Numbered from the stretch's first letter, positions 1 to 8,951 are shown. The stretch is 64,000 nucleotides of DNA from Chitinophaga niastensis (GCF_003014755.1 NZ_PYAW01000002.1:868001-932000); one strand, 5' to 3'. The notes: generated by a model from the sequence alone, not told the origin. Made by a program: numbers and translations.

Positions 1-1
1 G

Positions 2-412
2 GGCCGCGGCCTGAAAAGAGGGGGTAGTCTCTGGGCTTCTTTTGTATTGCACATTTTCGGGTATAACATTTACATTGGTGGCGACTCCGGATATGATACT
101 CATTTTAAAAAGATCGGTGAAAAATTTGGCCCTTTTGATATTGTTATACTGGAATGTGGACAATACAATGATAACTGGCCCTTCATTCATATGAAACCGG
201 AAGAAACCGTACAGGCAGCTATTGATCTGCAGGCCAAAGCATTGTTGCCGGTGCATTGGGGGAAATTTGCACTGGCTAATCATCCCTGGAATGAACCGCC
301 CAAGCGGGCGGTAAAAAGTGCGGCTGCTCAGGGGCTGACCATCACCACACCCCGGATAGGTGAACCGGTAACCGTGGGAGAGCATTACCCACAGGATCAT
401 TGGTGGCTTTAG
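2..412 (+). CDS. MBL-fold metallo-hydrolase, C-terminal part (truncated by window edge)
   Basis: The frame is open to the left edge, so the start lies outside the window. The visible 136 residues match the C-terminal half of the UlaG / NAPE-PLD-like metallo-beta-lactamase family: RGGSLWASFVL, then a strand ending in the metal-binding GGDSGYD, then FGPFDIVILECGQYN, and finally LLPVHWGKFAL, whose His is the usual last metal ligand. Family members hydrolyse phosphodiester or lactone bonds using two metal ions; the substrate cannot be read here. The TAG stop overlaps the stop codon of the convergent methyltransferase gene by three bases. Family assignment is firm, specificity unknown. Confidence 0.85.
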   Translation, partial: GRGLKRGGSLWASFVLHIFGYNIYIGGDSGYDTHFKKIGEKFGPFDIVILECGQYNDNWPFIHMKPEETVQAAIDLQAKALLPVHWGKFALANHPWNEPPKRAVKSAAAQGLTITTPRIGEPVTVGEHYPQDHWWL

Positions 413-1245
413 AGATGGAAGATAACCATCTCCATTATCCCTTCGCCGGGTGCATGGAAAAAGTGATTGCTCCCGGTAATTTTCTTTTCTGTATAGCAGA
501 GTGGTTCCATTCTTTCCAGCCTGGCGCCCAGTGTGGATAATAAAGCGGTAATAGTGGCGCGGTTATTCACGTTGAAACGACCATTAATATATGCTTCCAT
601 CACTGTTATAATACCCTGGTGATATTGGAGAAAACCGGCTGGTACTTCTTCCGTTGCGAGAGAAAAATCTACAATAACAATATTTCTTTTGTCAGGTGTT
701 TTGAATAATTCCATCAGGTGAATAAATTCTTCATTGGTGATATAATGGATCACGCCTTCAAAAATAATGATCGACGGGAGATCTTCCTGGTAGCCGCTTT
801 GCGCCAGTAGCGTAGATAACAGCGCAGTATCTGTTACATCGCATTTGATAAACTCAATTAATTCTTCTTGCGGCAATATTTCATCATATATTTTTTTCTT
901 CTCTGCTATGTAGCCATTATCTACTTCAAATATTCTGATGATATTACTTCTGTAATTTTCGAGCAGATATAAAGACAGCGGATCAAGTCCGGCTCCCAGG
1001 ATCAGCACCTGCTGCGCAGGAAATAAAGGCATCCGCTCCCGGATCATTTCCCTGATACTGAGTTTGCGGTAACACACCGCTTCACTGAAGTGTGGATACG
1101 AGCGGCGCAAATCGTAGGAGAGGCTGCTGGTTTCACTAAAATCAATAGCATCAATGTATTGCTGCTGCAGTGGTGAAGTATACAGCGGCAGGGCATGTTC
1201 CAGCACAAGGCGGGAAGTGGACGGCACTTTTAATTTATAGGCCAT
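409..1245 (-). CDS. Class I SAM-dependent methyltransferase, LCM/COG3315-like
   Basis: A 278-residue protein with a Rossmann-type SAM-binding motif VLILGAGLDPLSLYL near residue 80, an acidic strand end IFEVDN (binding the SAM ribose) about 25 residues later, and IIIFEGVIHYI near residue 160. This order is typical of the leucine carboxyl methyltransferase-like group (COG3315) often annotated as polyketide-type O-methyltransferases. The substrate is unknown, and no biosynthetic cluster is visible next to it. It is convergent with the upstream hydrolase gene and the two stop codons overlap. Confidence 0.75.
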   Translation of the reverse strand: MAYKLKVPSTSRLVLEHALPLYTSPLQQQYIDAIDFSETSSLSYDLRRSYPHFSEAVCYRKLSIREMIRERMPLFPAQQVLILGAGLDPLSLYLLENYRSNIIRIFEVDNGYIAEKKKIYDEILPQEELIEFIKCDVTDTALLSTLLAQSGYQEDLPSIIIFEGVIHYITNEEFIHLMELFKTPDKRNIVIVDFSLATEEVPAGFLQYHQGIITVMEAYINGRFNVNNRATITALLSTLGARLERMEPLCYTEKKITGSNHFFHAPGEGIMEMVIFHL

Positions 1246-1405
1246 TTTTGAGGGTTTGCCATATGAAGGTAGGCGACAGCGATGAAACAGAATGGCAGTA
1301 TTTTTTTATCGAAAAAGATACCGTAGAAATGTTGATGAAAGTGTAAATGGCAATAAACAAAATGGAAGCAACGTTGTTTGGTAAAATTGTCATCAATATC
1401 ACACT

Positions 1406-4132
1406 ATGCAACCACGTACCGCTTCGCTCAGCAAATTGGAAAAGGAGGGAAGGAAAATCTCCCGCTTACCTTTCTCCATCCGGATCTTACTGGAAAATGT
1501 ATTACGTAACCACGATAATTTTGCCATTACGGATGAACACCTGGATACCCTGGTGAACTGGGACCCCGCGGGCACCGACAAGGAAATTCCTTTTAAGCCG
1601 GCCCGTGTGCTCATGCAGGATTTTACCGGTGTAGCTGCGGTGGTGGATATTGCTTCTATCCGTGCAGAGGTAATCCGTAAAGGAAAAGACGGCGCTAAGA
1701 TCAATCCGGCCATACCAGTGGACCTGGTAGTAGATCACTCAGTGCAGGTTGATTTTTTTGGAACAGATTACTCCTACACAAAAAATGTAGCCTATGAATA
1801 TGAACGTAATAAGGAACGTTACCAGTTGCTCAAATGGGCGCAGCAGGCATTTGATAATTTCACGGTGGTGCCGCCCGGCATGGGTATTTGTCACCAGGTG
1901 AACCTGGAATACCTGGCTCAGGGCGTGATTAGCCGCGATGGCTGGTTGTTTCCGGACACGCTGGTGGGAACAGATTCACATACACCGATGGTCAATGGCA
2001 TTGGTGTATTAGGCTGGGGCGTAGGTGGTATTGAAGCAGAAGCAGCCATTCTGGGCCAGCCTATTTATTTTTCCTGTCCGCAGGTAATTGGGCTAAAGCT
2101 CAGCGGGCGACTTACAGAAGGTGTTACTGCAACGGATATGGTACTGGCCATCACGCAACTGTTACGCAAGTACGGGGTAGTAGACAAATTTGTGGAAGTG
2201 TTCGGTGAAGGGCTGGATCATCTCTCGGTGCCAGACAGGGCCACCATTTCAAATATGTCGCCGGAATTTGGTTGTACAGTTACATACTTTCCTATAGACA
2301 CGCAAACGTTGCAATACATGCATCGTACCAATCGTTCCCCAACGCAGATTGCACTGGTGGAATCTTATTGTAAGGAAAATATGCTCTGGCGGTATGGCAA
2401 TGAAAATATTACCTATTCAGATATCATAGAGCTGGATCTGAACCAGATACAATCCGCTGTAGCAGGCCCCAAACGGCCGCAGGACCGTATCCTGGTAAAA
2501 GATGTGCATACAGAATTTGAGAATTTACTCAATAAGGAATTCAAGCGCATGTATACGCCTGAAGGTAAACGCCGGGATACTGCCTGGCTCTCCGAAGGCG
2601 GTTCTGGTACAGCGTTTACTTATGAAATCCAGCAGCATGTGGAAGAAGTAGCGGTGGAAGTGGATTACCTGAAATCTGTTCGCATTAAATTAAAGAATGA
2701 AGAATACGTGTTGAGTGATGGTGCTATTACGATTGCGGCTATCACCAGTTGTACCAATACTTCCAATCCCAGTGTGATGATAGGTGCAGGGTTGGTTGCT
2801 AAAAAAGCTATCAGTCGTGGTTTGTATGTAAAGCCATGGGTAAAAACCAGTCTGGCGCCCGGTTCCAGGGTAGTCACCGAATATCTCAAACGGGCAGGTT
2901 TATTATCTGAGCTGGAAGCGCTTCGTTTTCATACCGTCGGTTACGGCTGTACTTCGTGTATTGGTAACAGTGGTCCTTTGCCGCCGCATATTGCAGAAGC
3001 AGTGGATAAAGGTAACCTGGTAGTGGCTTCTGTGCTGTCGGGCAACCGTAATTTTGAAGCCAGGGTGCATCCGCAGGTGAAGATGAACTTCCTGGCATCG
3101 CCGCTGTTAGTAGTTGCCTATGCTATTGCAGGCCGTATAGATGTTGATTTGTTTGGTTCCCCACTGGGGTATGATCCCAATGGTGCCGCCGTTTATCTCC
3201 GCGATATATGGCCTACACAGGAGGAAATCAATGAAGCGGTGGCCGCTGCCGTAAAGCAGGAAGATTTTGAAAAGATATATGCGGTAATATTTGACGGCGA
3301 CGAGCAGTGGCAGGGTTTGCTGGCACCATCCGGCAAGGACTATCACTGGAGTAACGATTCTACTTACATCAAAGAAGCACCGTTTTTTAATGGGCTGCCG
3401 GAAACACCTGCGGCTTTGGAAGATATAAAAGACGCCCGTGTTTTGCTGAAACTGGGTGATTCGGTGACCACCGATCATATATCGCCTGCAGGCTCCTTCA
3501 AGGCAGACACCCCTGCCGGCAAATACCTGCTGGATCGGGGTATCGATCCAAGGCTGTTTAATTCTTATGGTTCCCGCAGGGGCAATCATGAAGTAATGAT
3601 CAGAGGCACTTTTGCGAATGTGCGTATCAAAAATGAATTATCGCCAAAAGAAGGCGGATTTACCACGATGATTCCTTTAGGAGTGGTAATGTCCATTTAT
3701 GAGGCAGCGATGCAATACGCGGCCACTAAAGTGCCTTTAATCATATTGGCCGGCAAGGAGTATGGGAGTGGTTCTTCGCGCGACTGGGCAGCCAAGGGTA
3801 CTAACCTGTTAGGCGTGAAAGCAGTAATTGCAGAGAGTTATGAACGTATTCACCGTAGTAACCTGGTAGGGATGGGCGTATTGCCATTGCAATACATGGA
3901 AGGCGAAACCGCCGGATCATTAGGCCTTTCCGGTACAGAGTCCTTCACCATCGCGGGTGTTTCAACGGATCTTACACCCGGTAAAATACTAACGGTGACG
4001 GCTAAACCGTCATCCGGTGACGATATTGTTTTTCAGGTAAAATGCAGGTTGAACTCTGCTATAGAAATTGAATACTATCGCCATGGCGGCATATTGCAGT
4101 ATGTGTTGAGGGCGTTTCTGAAACAGGTTTAG
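1406..4132 (+). CDS. acnA: Aconitate hydratase A
   Basis: Isomerises citrate to isocitrate in the TCA cycle; cytoplasmic [4Fe-4S] enzyme. At 908 residues it has the AcnA/IRP architecture. The cluster ligands are visible as Cys449 (SCTNTSNPS) and Cys515 with Cys518 (GYGCTSCIGNSGPL). Substrate-binding segments follow: DSVTTDHISPAG, YGSRRGNHEVMIRGTF and KEYGSGSSRDWAAKG. The first ATG after an in-frame TAA at 1382 is at 1406. This gives only about 18 residues before the conserved ISRLPFSIRILLENVLRN segment, roughly a dozen fewer than in E. coli AcnA, so the N-terminus is short. Transcription probably ends in the large palindrome 15 bp beyond the stop. Confidence 0.95.
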   Translation: MQPRTASLSKLEKEGRKISRLPFSIRILLENVLRNHDNFAITDEHLDTLVNWDPAGTDKEIPFKPARVLMQDFTGVAAVVDIASIRAEVIRKGKDGAKINPAIPVDLVVDHSVQVDFFGTDYSYTKNVAYEYERNKERYQLLKWAQQAFDNFTVVPPGMGICHQVNLEYLAQGVISRDGWLFPDTLVGTDSHTPMVNGIGVLGWGVGGIEAEAAILGQPIYFSCPQVIGLKLSGRLTEGVTATDMVLAITQLLRKYGVVDKFVEVFGEGLDHLSVPDRATISNMSPEFGCTVTYFPIDTQTLQYMHRTNRSPTQIALVESYCKENMLWRYGNENITYSDIIELDLNQIQSAVAGPKRPQDRILVKDVHTEFENLLNKEFKRMYTPEGKRRDTAWLSEGGSGTAFTYEIQQHVEEVAVEVDYLKSVRIKLKNEEYVLSDGAITIAAITSCTNTSNPSVMIGAGLVAKKAISRGLYVKPWVKTSLAPGSRVVTEYLKRAGLLSELEALRFHTVGYGCTSCIGNSGPLPPHIAEAVDKGNLVVASVLSGNRNFEARVHPQVKMNFLASPLLVVAYAIAGRIDVDLFGSPLGYDPNGAAVYLRDIWPTQEEINEAVAAAVKQEDFEKIYAVIFDGDEQWQGLLAPSGKDYHWSNDSTYIKEAPFFNGLPETPAALEDIKDARVLLKLGDSVTTDHISPAGSFKADTPAGKYLLDRGIDPRLFNSYGSRRGNHEVMIRGTFANVRIKNELSPKEGGFTTMIPLGVVMSIYEAAMQYAATKVPLIILAGKEYGSGSSRDWAAKGTNLLGVKAVIAESYERIHRSNLVGMGVLPLQYMEGETAGSLGLSGTESFTIAGVSTDLTPGKILTVTAKPSSGDDIVFQVKCRLNSAIEIEYYRHGGILQYVLRAFLKQV

Positions 4133-4147
4133 TGCGAATCGAATATT

Positions 4148-4354
4148 AAGGCCTTCGGCCTTTGTCTTTTCTTTAGCAGGATTAGGCTGATTTAGATGAT
4201 TACCCTGATTTTATTTCTTTTAAAAGATACCTATATCGTTTTATAATATGCTTTTAGAAAATCAGTACACATATTGATTAGCAAGAAATAAAATCAGAAA
4301 AATCATCTAAATCAGCCTAATCCTGCTAAAGAAAAGACAAAGGCCGAAGGCCTT
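4148..4354. repeat. Long intergenic inverted repeat (locus A), probable two-way terminator
   Basis: Two 72-nt arms (4148-4219 and 4283-4354) are reverse complements with only 3 mismatches, separated by a 63-nt AT-rich loop. The arm tips carry a small self-complementary core, AGGCCTTCGGCCT. The element fills almost all the space between the convergent acnA and antiporter genes. Its arm sequence (GCTGATTTAGATGATTACCC and following bases) resembles the outer module of the palindrome at 55.9 kb, but its loop is unrelated to the loops at 26.6, 55.9 and 58.7 kb. Structure is directly seen; a terminator role is inferred from its position. Confidence 0.9.
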
Positions 4355-4363
4355 CTTCTCGCT

Positions 4364-6604
4364 TTAATCTTTGCGCATAAAGTCTGTTATCTTTTTCCGG
4401 TTGCCTACGAGCCAAACCACATCTTCCCATTCAAATACTGTTTCTGATGCCGGATTGAGTATTTTTTCACCGCCCCGTGCAATCCCCACTACCAGTGCCT
4501 TTGTTTTTTCACGGATGCCGGAATTGCGGATGGTCTGGCCTCTGAGGCCATTGTGTTCGTCTACTACAATGCTGGTTAAGCCAATGTTTTCATCTGCCAC
4601 ATCATCATTTCTTTCTACGTTCAGGGTGTTTACTACGCGGTTAAACTCTTCCAGCTGGGCTTCTGTGCCAATGGCAGTAATGATATCATACGGAAATAAT
4701 TTTTCATCGCGGGTAGGAGCATAGATGGTAATATTGCCTCTTTTGATTGCACCTACATTGATACCATATTGTTCACGCAGCTGCAGATCTGCCAGTGGCT
4801 TGTCGACGAGAGCAGACCAGGGATCTATCTCCACTTCCGATACCTGTGCATCCCATGGAAGCAAATCGGCGCCGGCCGCTTTTTTAGCAGCAGCAACTGC
4901 ATCTTCCCGGGCATTGAGATTGGCCAGGAAGCGATGTTCTATACGGTGATAGTATTTTTGTAACTGTGAACGTAATACCAGCAATACGCAAAGCATAGCA
5001 ATAGCAGTTCCCAGGAGCGCCTGCCAGAAAGGAAAGAACTGGTTAACCAGGAAACCTACCAGTATTACAGCTATTATGTTACGCACCACTTCCACCACCA
5101 CGAGCGGACCATGATTGTATTTGGAATCCAGCCACAGCGCCTTATAAGCAATGCTTGATATTTTTTGTATCATCAGTGCCCAGATGAAAGGCGACATCAT
5201 AGCAATGCCTATCACTACGCACAGCAGTTTAGCCCATAACTGGTTGTTGAGATATTTTACAACAAAAGGACCAATGTAATATTTGTTTAGCATGATAATA
5301 GCCAGCATGATCACACTGTTTAAAACGATCACTTTCACGTAGCTACGCAATACAATACGCCAGTCGCTTTCCCCTTGTAGCGTTTGAGAGCTTGCACTGT
5401 AGCGGTTTAGCGCGTTCAGCCAACGGCCAGGAATGATTTTTTCCAACCAGTTGTATAATGGTACAGAAAACTTAATCATGTAAGGTGTTGTAAAGGTAGT
5501 AATAGCGGAAACGCCCACTGCTACAGGGAAAAGGAAATCGCTGGTAACCCCCAGGGTAACCCCCAGTGTGGCAATGATAAACGCAAACTCACCTACCTGT
5601 GCCATGCTCATACCCACTTGTACGGCTTGTTTCAGCGGTTGGCCGGAAAGTAATGCACCCAGCGTGGTACTTAAAAATTTACCTGATAATGTTAACAGCG
5701 TAATCCATAATACCGGCCAGCGGTATTCCATAATCATCTCCGGGTTAATGAGCATCCCTACCGATACAAAGAAGATAGCTCCGAAAAGGTCTTTCACCGG
5801 TTGTATCAGGTGTTCTACTTTTTCAGAAGAGGTAGTTTCTGCAATGATAGAGCCCATAATGAAAGCGCCCAGCTCTGCAGAGAATCCCACTTTTGTGGCC
5901 AGTATCACCATGCCTAAACACAGTGCTATACTTAGTATCAGCAACGTTTCGCTATTCAGGTATTTCTCCATTTTTTTCAGGAAAGTAGGTAATAGGAAGA
6001 TACCCGCCAGGAACCATACCGCCAGGAAAAACAGGAGTTTTAGAATGGTGAATAACATTTCAGTGCCTTCAAATTTTCTGCTCACTGCCATGGTGGATAA
6101 TAACACCATCATCAGGATAACTACTATATCTTCTATCACCAAAACACCAAATACTATTTTGGTAAATGATTTCTTTTTAATACCTAATTCTTCAAATGCA
6201 CGAATAATGATGGTGGTAGAGGAACTGGCGAGTAATCCGCCAAGGAAGAGGCTATCCATAAAACTCCAACCCATCAGTTGCCCGGTAAAATACCCCGCTA
6301 CCGTGATGCAGGCTATCTCTACAAAAGCGGTGATGGTAGCAGTACCTCCTACCCGCATCAGTTTTTTAAAACTGAATTCAAGTCCTAATGAAAACAACAG
6401 AAATATCACGCCGATCTCGGACCATGTTTTTATTCCTTCGCTATCAGCGATGGTGGGAAATACATGAAAGTTCGGGCCTACAAAAAAGCCTGCAATGATA
6501 TAACCAAGTACCATGGGCTGTTTTAGCCGTCTGAATAATAATGTAATAATGCCCGCCGCTCCTAGAATTAATGCCAGGTCAATGATCAATTGTGGTAGAT
6601 GCAT
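4364..6604 (-). CDS. Monovalent cation:proton antiporter-2 (CPA2/KefB type) with two RCK_C domains
   Basis: A 746-residue inner-membrane protein. Residues 1-390 form the Na+/H+ exchanger fold (GYIIAGFFVGP, FLLFSLGLEFSF, AELGAFIMGSIIAETT), followed by a second hydrophobic block around residues 420-540. The cytoplasmic tail holds two TrkA-C (RCK_C) regulatory domains, about 590-665 and 668-746, each with the fold signature of a ligand-gated regulator. The NAD-binding TrkA-N domain of true KefB/KefC is absent. Likely exports K+ or Na+ against protons; the ion cannot be told from sequence. Convergent with acnA across locus A. Confidence 0.88.
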   Translation of the reverse strand: MHLPQLIIDLALILGAAGIITLLFRRLKQPMVLGYIIAGFFVGPNFHVFPTIADSEGIKTWSEIGVIFLLFSLGLEFSFKKLMRVGGTATITAFVEIACITVAGYFTGQLMGWSFMDSLFLGGLLASSSTTIIIRAFEELGIKKKSFTKIVFGVLVIEDIVVILMMVLLSTMAVSRKFEGTEMLFTILKLLFFLAVWFLAGIFLLPTFLKKMEKYLNSETLLILSIALCLGMVILATKVGFSAELGAFIMGSIIAETTSSEKVEHLIQPVKDLFGAIFFVSVGMLINPEMIMEYRWPVLWITLLTLSGKFLSTTLGALLSGQPLKQAVQVGMSMAQVGEFAFIIATLGVTLGVTSDFLFPVAVGVSAITTFTTPYMIKFSVPLYNWLEKIIPGRWLNALNRYSASSQTLQGESDWRIVLRSYVKVIVLNSVIMLAIIMLNKYYIGPFVVKYLNNQLWAKLLCVVIGIAMMSPFIWALMIQKISSIAYKALWLDSKYNHGPLVVVEVVRNIIAVILVGFLVNQFFPFWQALLGTAIAMLCVLLVLRSQLQKYYHRIEHRFLANLNAREDAVAAAKKAAGADLLPWDAQVSEVEIDPWSALVDKPLADLQLREQYGINVGAIKRGNITIYAPTRDEKLFPYDIITAIGTEAQLEEFNRVVNTLNVERNDDVADENIGLTSIVVDEHNGLRGQTIRNSGIREKTKALVVGIARGGEKILNPASETVFEWEDVVWLVGNRKKITDFMRKD

Positions 6605-6794
6605 ACAGTGAAAATCGATTTAAGGTTTCGCGTATTGTACTTTTATGGCGATAGGAAATCATCGCGCATATGTGTCAGATGCCAGTTTCCGGATCTTCGA
6701 ATATCGCTAATATATTATTTTTCCGGCAGGGAATCAGGATAAAATTTGAAGGCAAACAGTATAATTACAGGGATAGAGGGTTGCAAGGGAAGCC

Positions 6795-7142
6795 TTATGC
6801 GTGATCGCTATTCTTGTTGATGGCCGCACGCGGTACCGGATTAGATACAACTTTAATAAGTTCAATATTCAGTGCTGTTTCAATAGCGGTAATTGTTTGT
6901 AAGGTCATATTCTCCTGGCCTTGCAAAATTTTGTTTACCTGTTGTGGCGAAATACCAAGTCTTTCCGCCAGCTCTTTTTGTGTGATTTTATGAGCGTCTA
7001 AGAATATGATGATCTTAGTTGCCAAAGCGCCTGATTTTGCAAGCCATGCCTTGTTTTCTGTGCGAAAAGTAACACGCTCCTCAAAACTAGAAGTTTTATC
7101 GCTTACCAGTGCGAGAAATTTTTTTTTCTGTTCATCATTCAT
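6795..7142 (-). CDS. XRE-family antitoxin (HigA-like)
   Basis: A 115-residue protein with a Cro/C1 helix-turn-helix at about residues 45-95 (KITQKELAERLGISPQQVNKILQG). It starts one base after the stop of the upstream gene, so the two are cotranscribed in toxin-then-antitoxin order, as in higBA. It would neutralise the partner and repress the shared promoter. The assignment as antitoxin rests on this arrangement and on the DNA-binding domain. Confidence 0.75.
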   Translation of the reverse strand: MNDEQKKKFLALVSDKTSSFEERVTFRTENKAWLAKSGALATKIIIFLDAHKITQKELAERLGISPQQVNKILQGQENMTLQTITAIETALNIELIKVVSNPVPRAAINKNSDHA

Positions 7143-7143
7143 A

Positions 7144-7689
7144 TTATAATGAATTTAAGTCATCAGGAATGTAAATGTCTTTTGCGTGTAGGAATGCTCT
7201 TATATGATCCATTTTTTTTAATTCTGCCTGTAAATGAGCAGCACGCATATCATTTGTAAGTTTAATGGCTCCTCCTGTTATTACAAAACAATTACCATCC
7301 AATCTGAGAGCATATAATCTTAACCAACTTCTTTTTATCTTCCCTTTACTCTTTTGAAGAGAGGTTAGCCTGTATTCATGGTTGTATAACGGCTGAAATA
7401 TATATTGCAATTCATATCTGCCACCCTGGGAGTGTATCCGGAGAATTTCTTCAAAGGTATCTACGTCCACAGCAGTTATTGACATTGCTTCTTCAATGGT
7501 AATGTTTCCCCAAAATCCGTTTTGCAGGTCACTTATATTTTCTTTGAAAAATGAGAATAGTTCCAATCGATTTCGCCATTTTTCCAATAGCTTATCATAC
7601 TCGCATTGGGACTCGCCTTTGAATTGTATTGAATACAATCCATCAAGGCTCCCTTCATTCTTCGAAGCTAAGATACGAATTAATTCCAT
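7144..7689 (-). CDS. Putative toxin partner of the downstream XRE protein
   Basis: A 181-residue protein with no signal peptide or membrane segment. Its C-terminal third contains RSWLRLYALRLDGNCFVITGGAIKLTN. This recalls the RelE/HigB core, where short basic strands are followed by a conserved ITGGAIK-type motif, and proteins of this kind paired with an XRE gene are common in Bacteroidota. The N-terminal half has no recognisable domain. The gap to the antitoxin is a single base. An mRNA interferase activity is an inference from context; no catalytic residue is claimed. Confidence 0.6.
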   Translation of the reverse strand: MELIRILASKNEGSLDGLYSIQFKGESQCEYDKLLEKWRNRLELFSFFKENISDLQNGFWGNITIEEAMSITAVDVDTFEEILRIHSQGGRYELQYIFQPLYNHEYRLTSLQKSKGKIKRSWLRLYALRLDGNCFVITGGAIKLTNDMRAAHLQAELKKMDHIRAFLHAKDIYIPDDLNSL

Positions 7690-7769
7690 AAAATCAACTT
7701 ATAGGTTTATTTAATTGATTAAATAAAACACATGAACAAGTTGACTTATGGGAAAGAAAAGTGAAAAAA

Positions 7770-7788
7770 TATAAGAAGATATCTTATA
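7770..7788. promoter_or_regulatory. Inverted repeat upstream of the toxin-antitoxin operon
   Basis: TATAAGA at 7770-7776 is repeated as TCTTATA at 7782-7788, about 80 bp before the toxin start. Type II antitoxins usually bind such palindromes near their own promoter, so this is a candidate operator. The symmetry is seen; binding is inferred. Confidence 0.4.
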
Positions 7789-7863
7789 AGAATACGGTGT
7801 GTATCCGGTAGATAAAAATAGAAAAATTACAGCACATCTCCAATTGAAAAAATAGTCACTTGC

Positions 7864-7993
7864 CTATTTCCCTTTATCCGATTGCTTCTGCGCTACATAT
7901 ACTGCTGGTGGCATCCCAAACTGTTGCTGAAAATTCCTTCCAAAATTAGTTTGTGATGCAAAGCCACAGAGATCAGCTACTTCATTGATCTTA
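7864..7993 (-). pseudogene. C-terminal remnant of an AraC-family regulator
   Basis: The minus strand encodes 44 residues ending in TAG. They are a clear AraC second helix-turn-helix: YKINEVADLCGFASQTNF followed by GRNFQQQFGMPPAVYVAQKQ. Nothing of the N-terminal domain or the first helix-turn-helix is present. At its upstream edge the fragment runs into the last codons of the LysR gene in a different frame (the LysR stop TAA is at 7991-7993), so the break point is near 7994-8010. The remainder of 7690-7863 holds the operator-like repeat and otherwise nothing I can support. Confidence 0.75.
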
Positions 7994-8893
7994 TAGCCCG
8001 TGCCGCTTTTTAGTCCTTTTACGGATCTCATTTACCTGTTCGGTGAGTGTTTCACGTAAGATGTCGATCAGTCGTTTTACGGCAGGAGAAGGCGATTTTT
8101 GGTAGGTTAGCATAAAGATGTGTACTTCCGATAAAGGAGGTAATCCTGCTGTGGCAGATAATGGTATACAGCCTGCGGGCAATCCCATTTCTGTGCGGAT
8201 AGTAATTCCAAGGCCTGCCTGCGCAGCTGCCCACATACCTGCTACACTGGCACTGGTGAGGGCAGGGCGCCAGCTTCGTTTTACTTTGTCCAGGGCTTCC
8301 AGTCCGGCAGCCCTGAATAAACAGGGCGATTCAAACAGCAGCAGTGGTAATGGTTCCTGCAGGGCTATTGTTTTATTATTGCCGCCAATCCAGCGAAGGG
8401 GAAGCCGGCCAATTGCGATGGCATCTTCCGGTGTATGTGTTCCGAATGTGGTGATCACATCCAGTTTGCCTGCCTGTAGCTTTTGCAGCATTACTGCTTG
8501 CCGGTCAATGGTTACTTCTATTTCTACCTGTGGATGCACGCTGGCAAAGCGCGCCAGGACTAATGGAAGCCCACTTTCTGAGAAGTCGGCCAGCAGCCCT
8601 AGCTTTACTCGTCCTGCTATATGCGTGGCCGTTAGTGCCTCCACTGCCTTGTTATTTATTTCCAGCAGCTGCCTTGCATAGCCCAACAATAGTTCTCCAC
8701 TGGCTGTTAATCGCCAGCCACGCCCTTGTTTAAGGAACAGCTTATGCCCGGTTATTTCTTCCAGTCGCTGCATTTGCAGGCTCACGGCAGATTGGGAACG
8801 GGATACCTGTTCTGCTGCCCTGGCAAAGCTGTCCATATCCACTGCCAGTACAAAGGTGCGGAGTAAATCAAGGTCCAGCAGGTCTGTTATCAT
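7991..8893 (-). CDS. LysR-family transcriptional regulator
   Basis: A 300-residue regulator with the standard N-terminal winged helix at residues 5-65 (LLRTFVLAVDMDSFARAAEQ, then SRSQSAVSLQMQRLEE) and a periplasmic-binding-protein-like effector domain from about residue 90. It is divergent from the cupin/tautomerase operon, the usual arrangement for a LysR protein controlling its neighbour, with 90 bp between the starts. The C-terminal tail KRTKKRHGL is basic and abuts the AraC remnant, so the last few residues may derive from a recombination junction. Confidence 0.9.
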   Translation of the reverse strand: MITDLLDLDLLRTFVLAVDMDSFARAAEQVSRSQSAVSLQMQRLEEITGHKLFLKQGRGWRLTASGELLLGYARQLLEINNKAVEALTATHIAGRVKLGLLADFSESGLPLVLARFASVHPQVEIEVTIDRQAVMLQKLQAGKLDVITTFGTHTPEDAIAIGRLPLRWIGGNNKTIALQEPLPLLLFESPCLFRAAGLEALDKVKRSWRPALTSASVAGMWAAAQAGLGITIRTEMGLPAGCIPLSATAGLPPLSEVHIFMLTYQKSPSPAVKRLIDILRETLTEQVNEIRKRTKKRHGL

Positions 8894-8907
8894 AGTTTAG
8901 TTTTATT

Positions 8908-8951
8908 AAAGTATGACGTTAAATGTTTCAATATTGTAAAAGTATGAAATT
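8908..8951. promoter_or_regulatory. Direct repeat in the LysR/cupin divergent promoter region
   Basis: AAAGTATGACGTT (8908-8920) recurs as AAAGTATGAAATT (8939-8951), 31 bp apart or about three helical turns. The second copy lies inside the cupin promoter spacer. LysR tetramers contact such paired half-sites, so this is a candidate binding region. Confidence 0.35.

Noticed and set aside
1347-1556. Alternative upstream start for aconitase in another frame
   Set aside because: The residues (KMEATLFGKIVINITLC) do not match the aconitase N-terminus, and the frame departs from the conserved one.
5568-6467. 299-codon open frame antisense to the antiporter gene
   Set aside because: Exact antisense of conserved membrane segments. 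Composition is low-complexity Ser/Thr/Ile, typical of a shadow frame.
8118-8681. 187-codon open frame antisense to the LysR gene
   Set aside because: The opposite strand has clear LysR domains. The residues here match no protein pattern.
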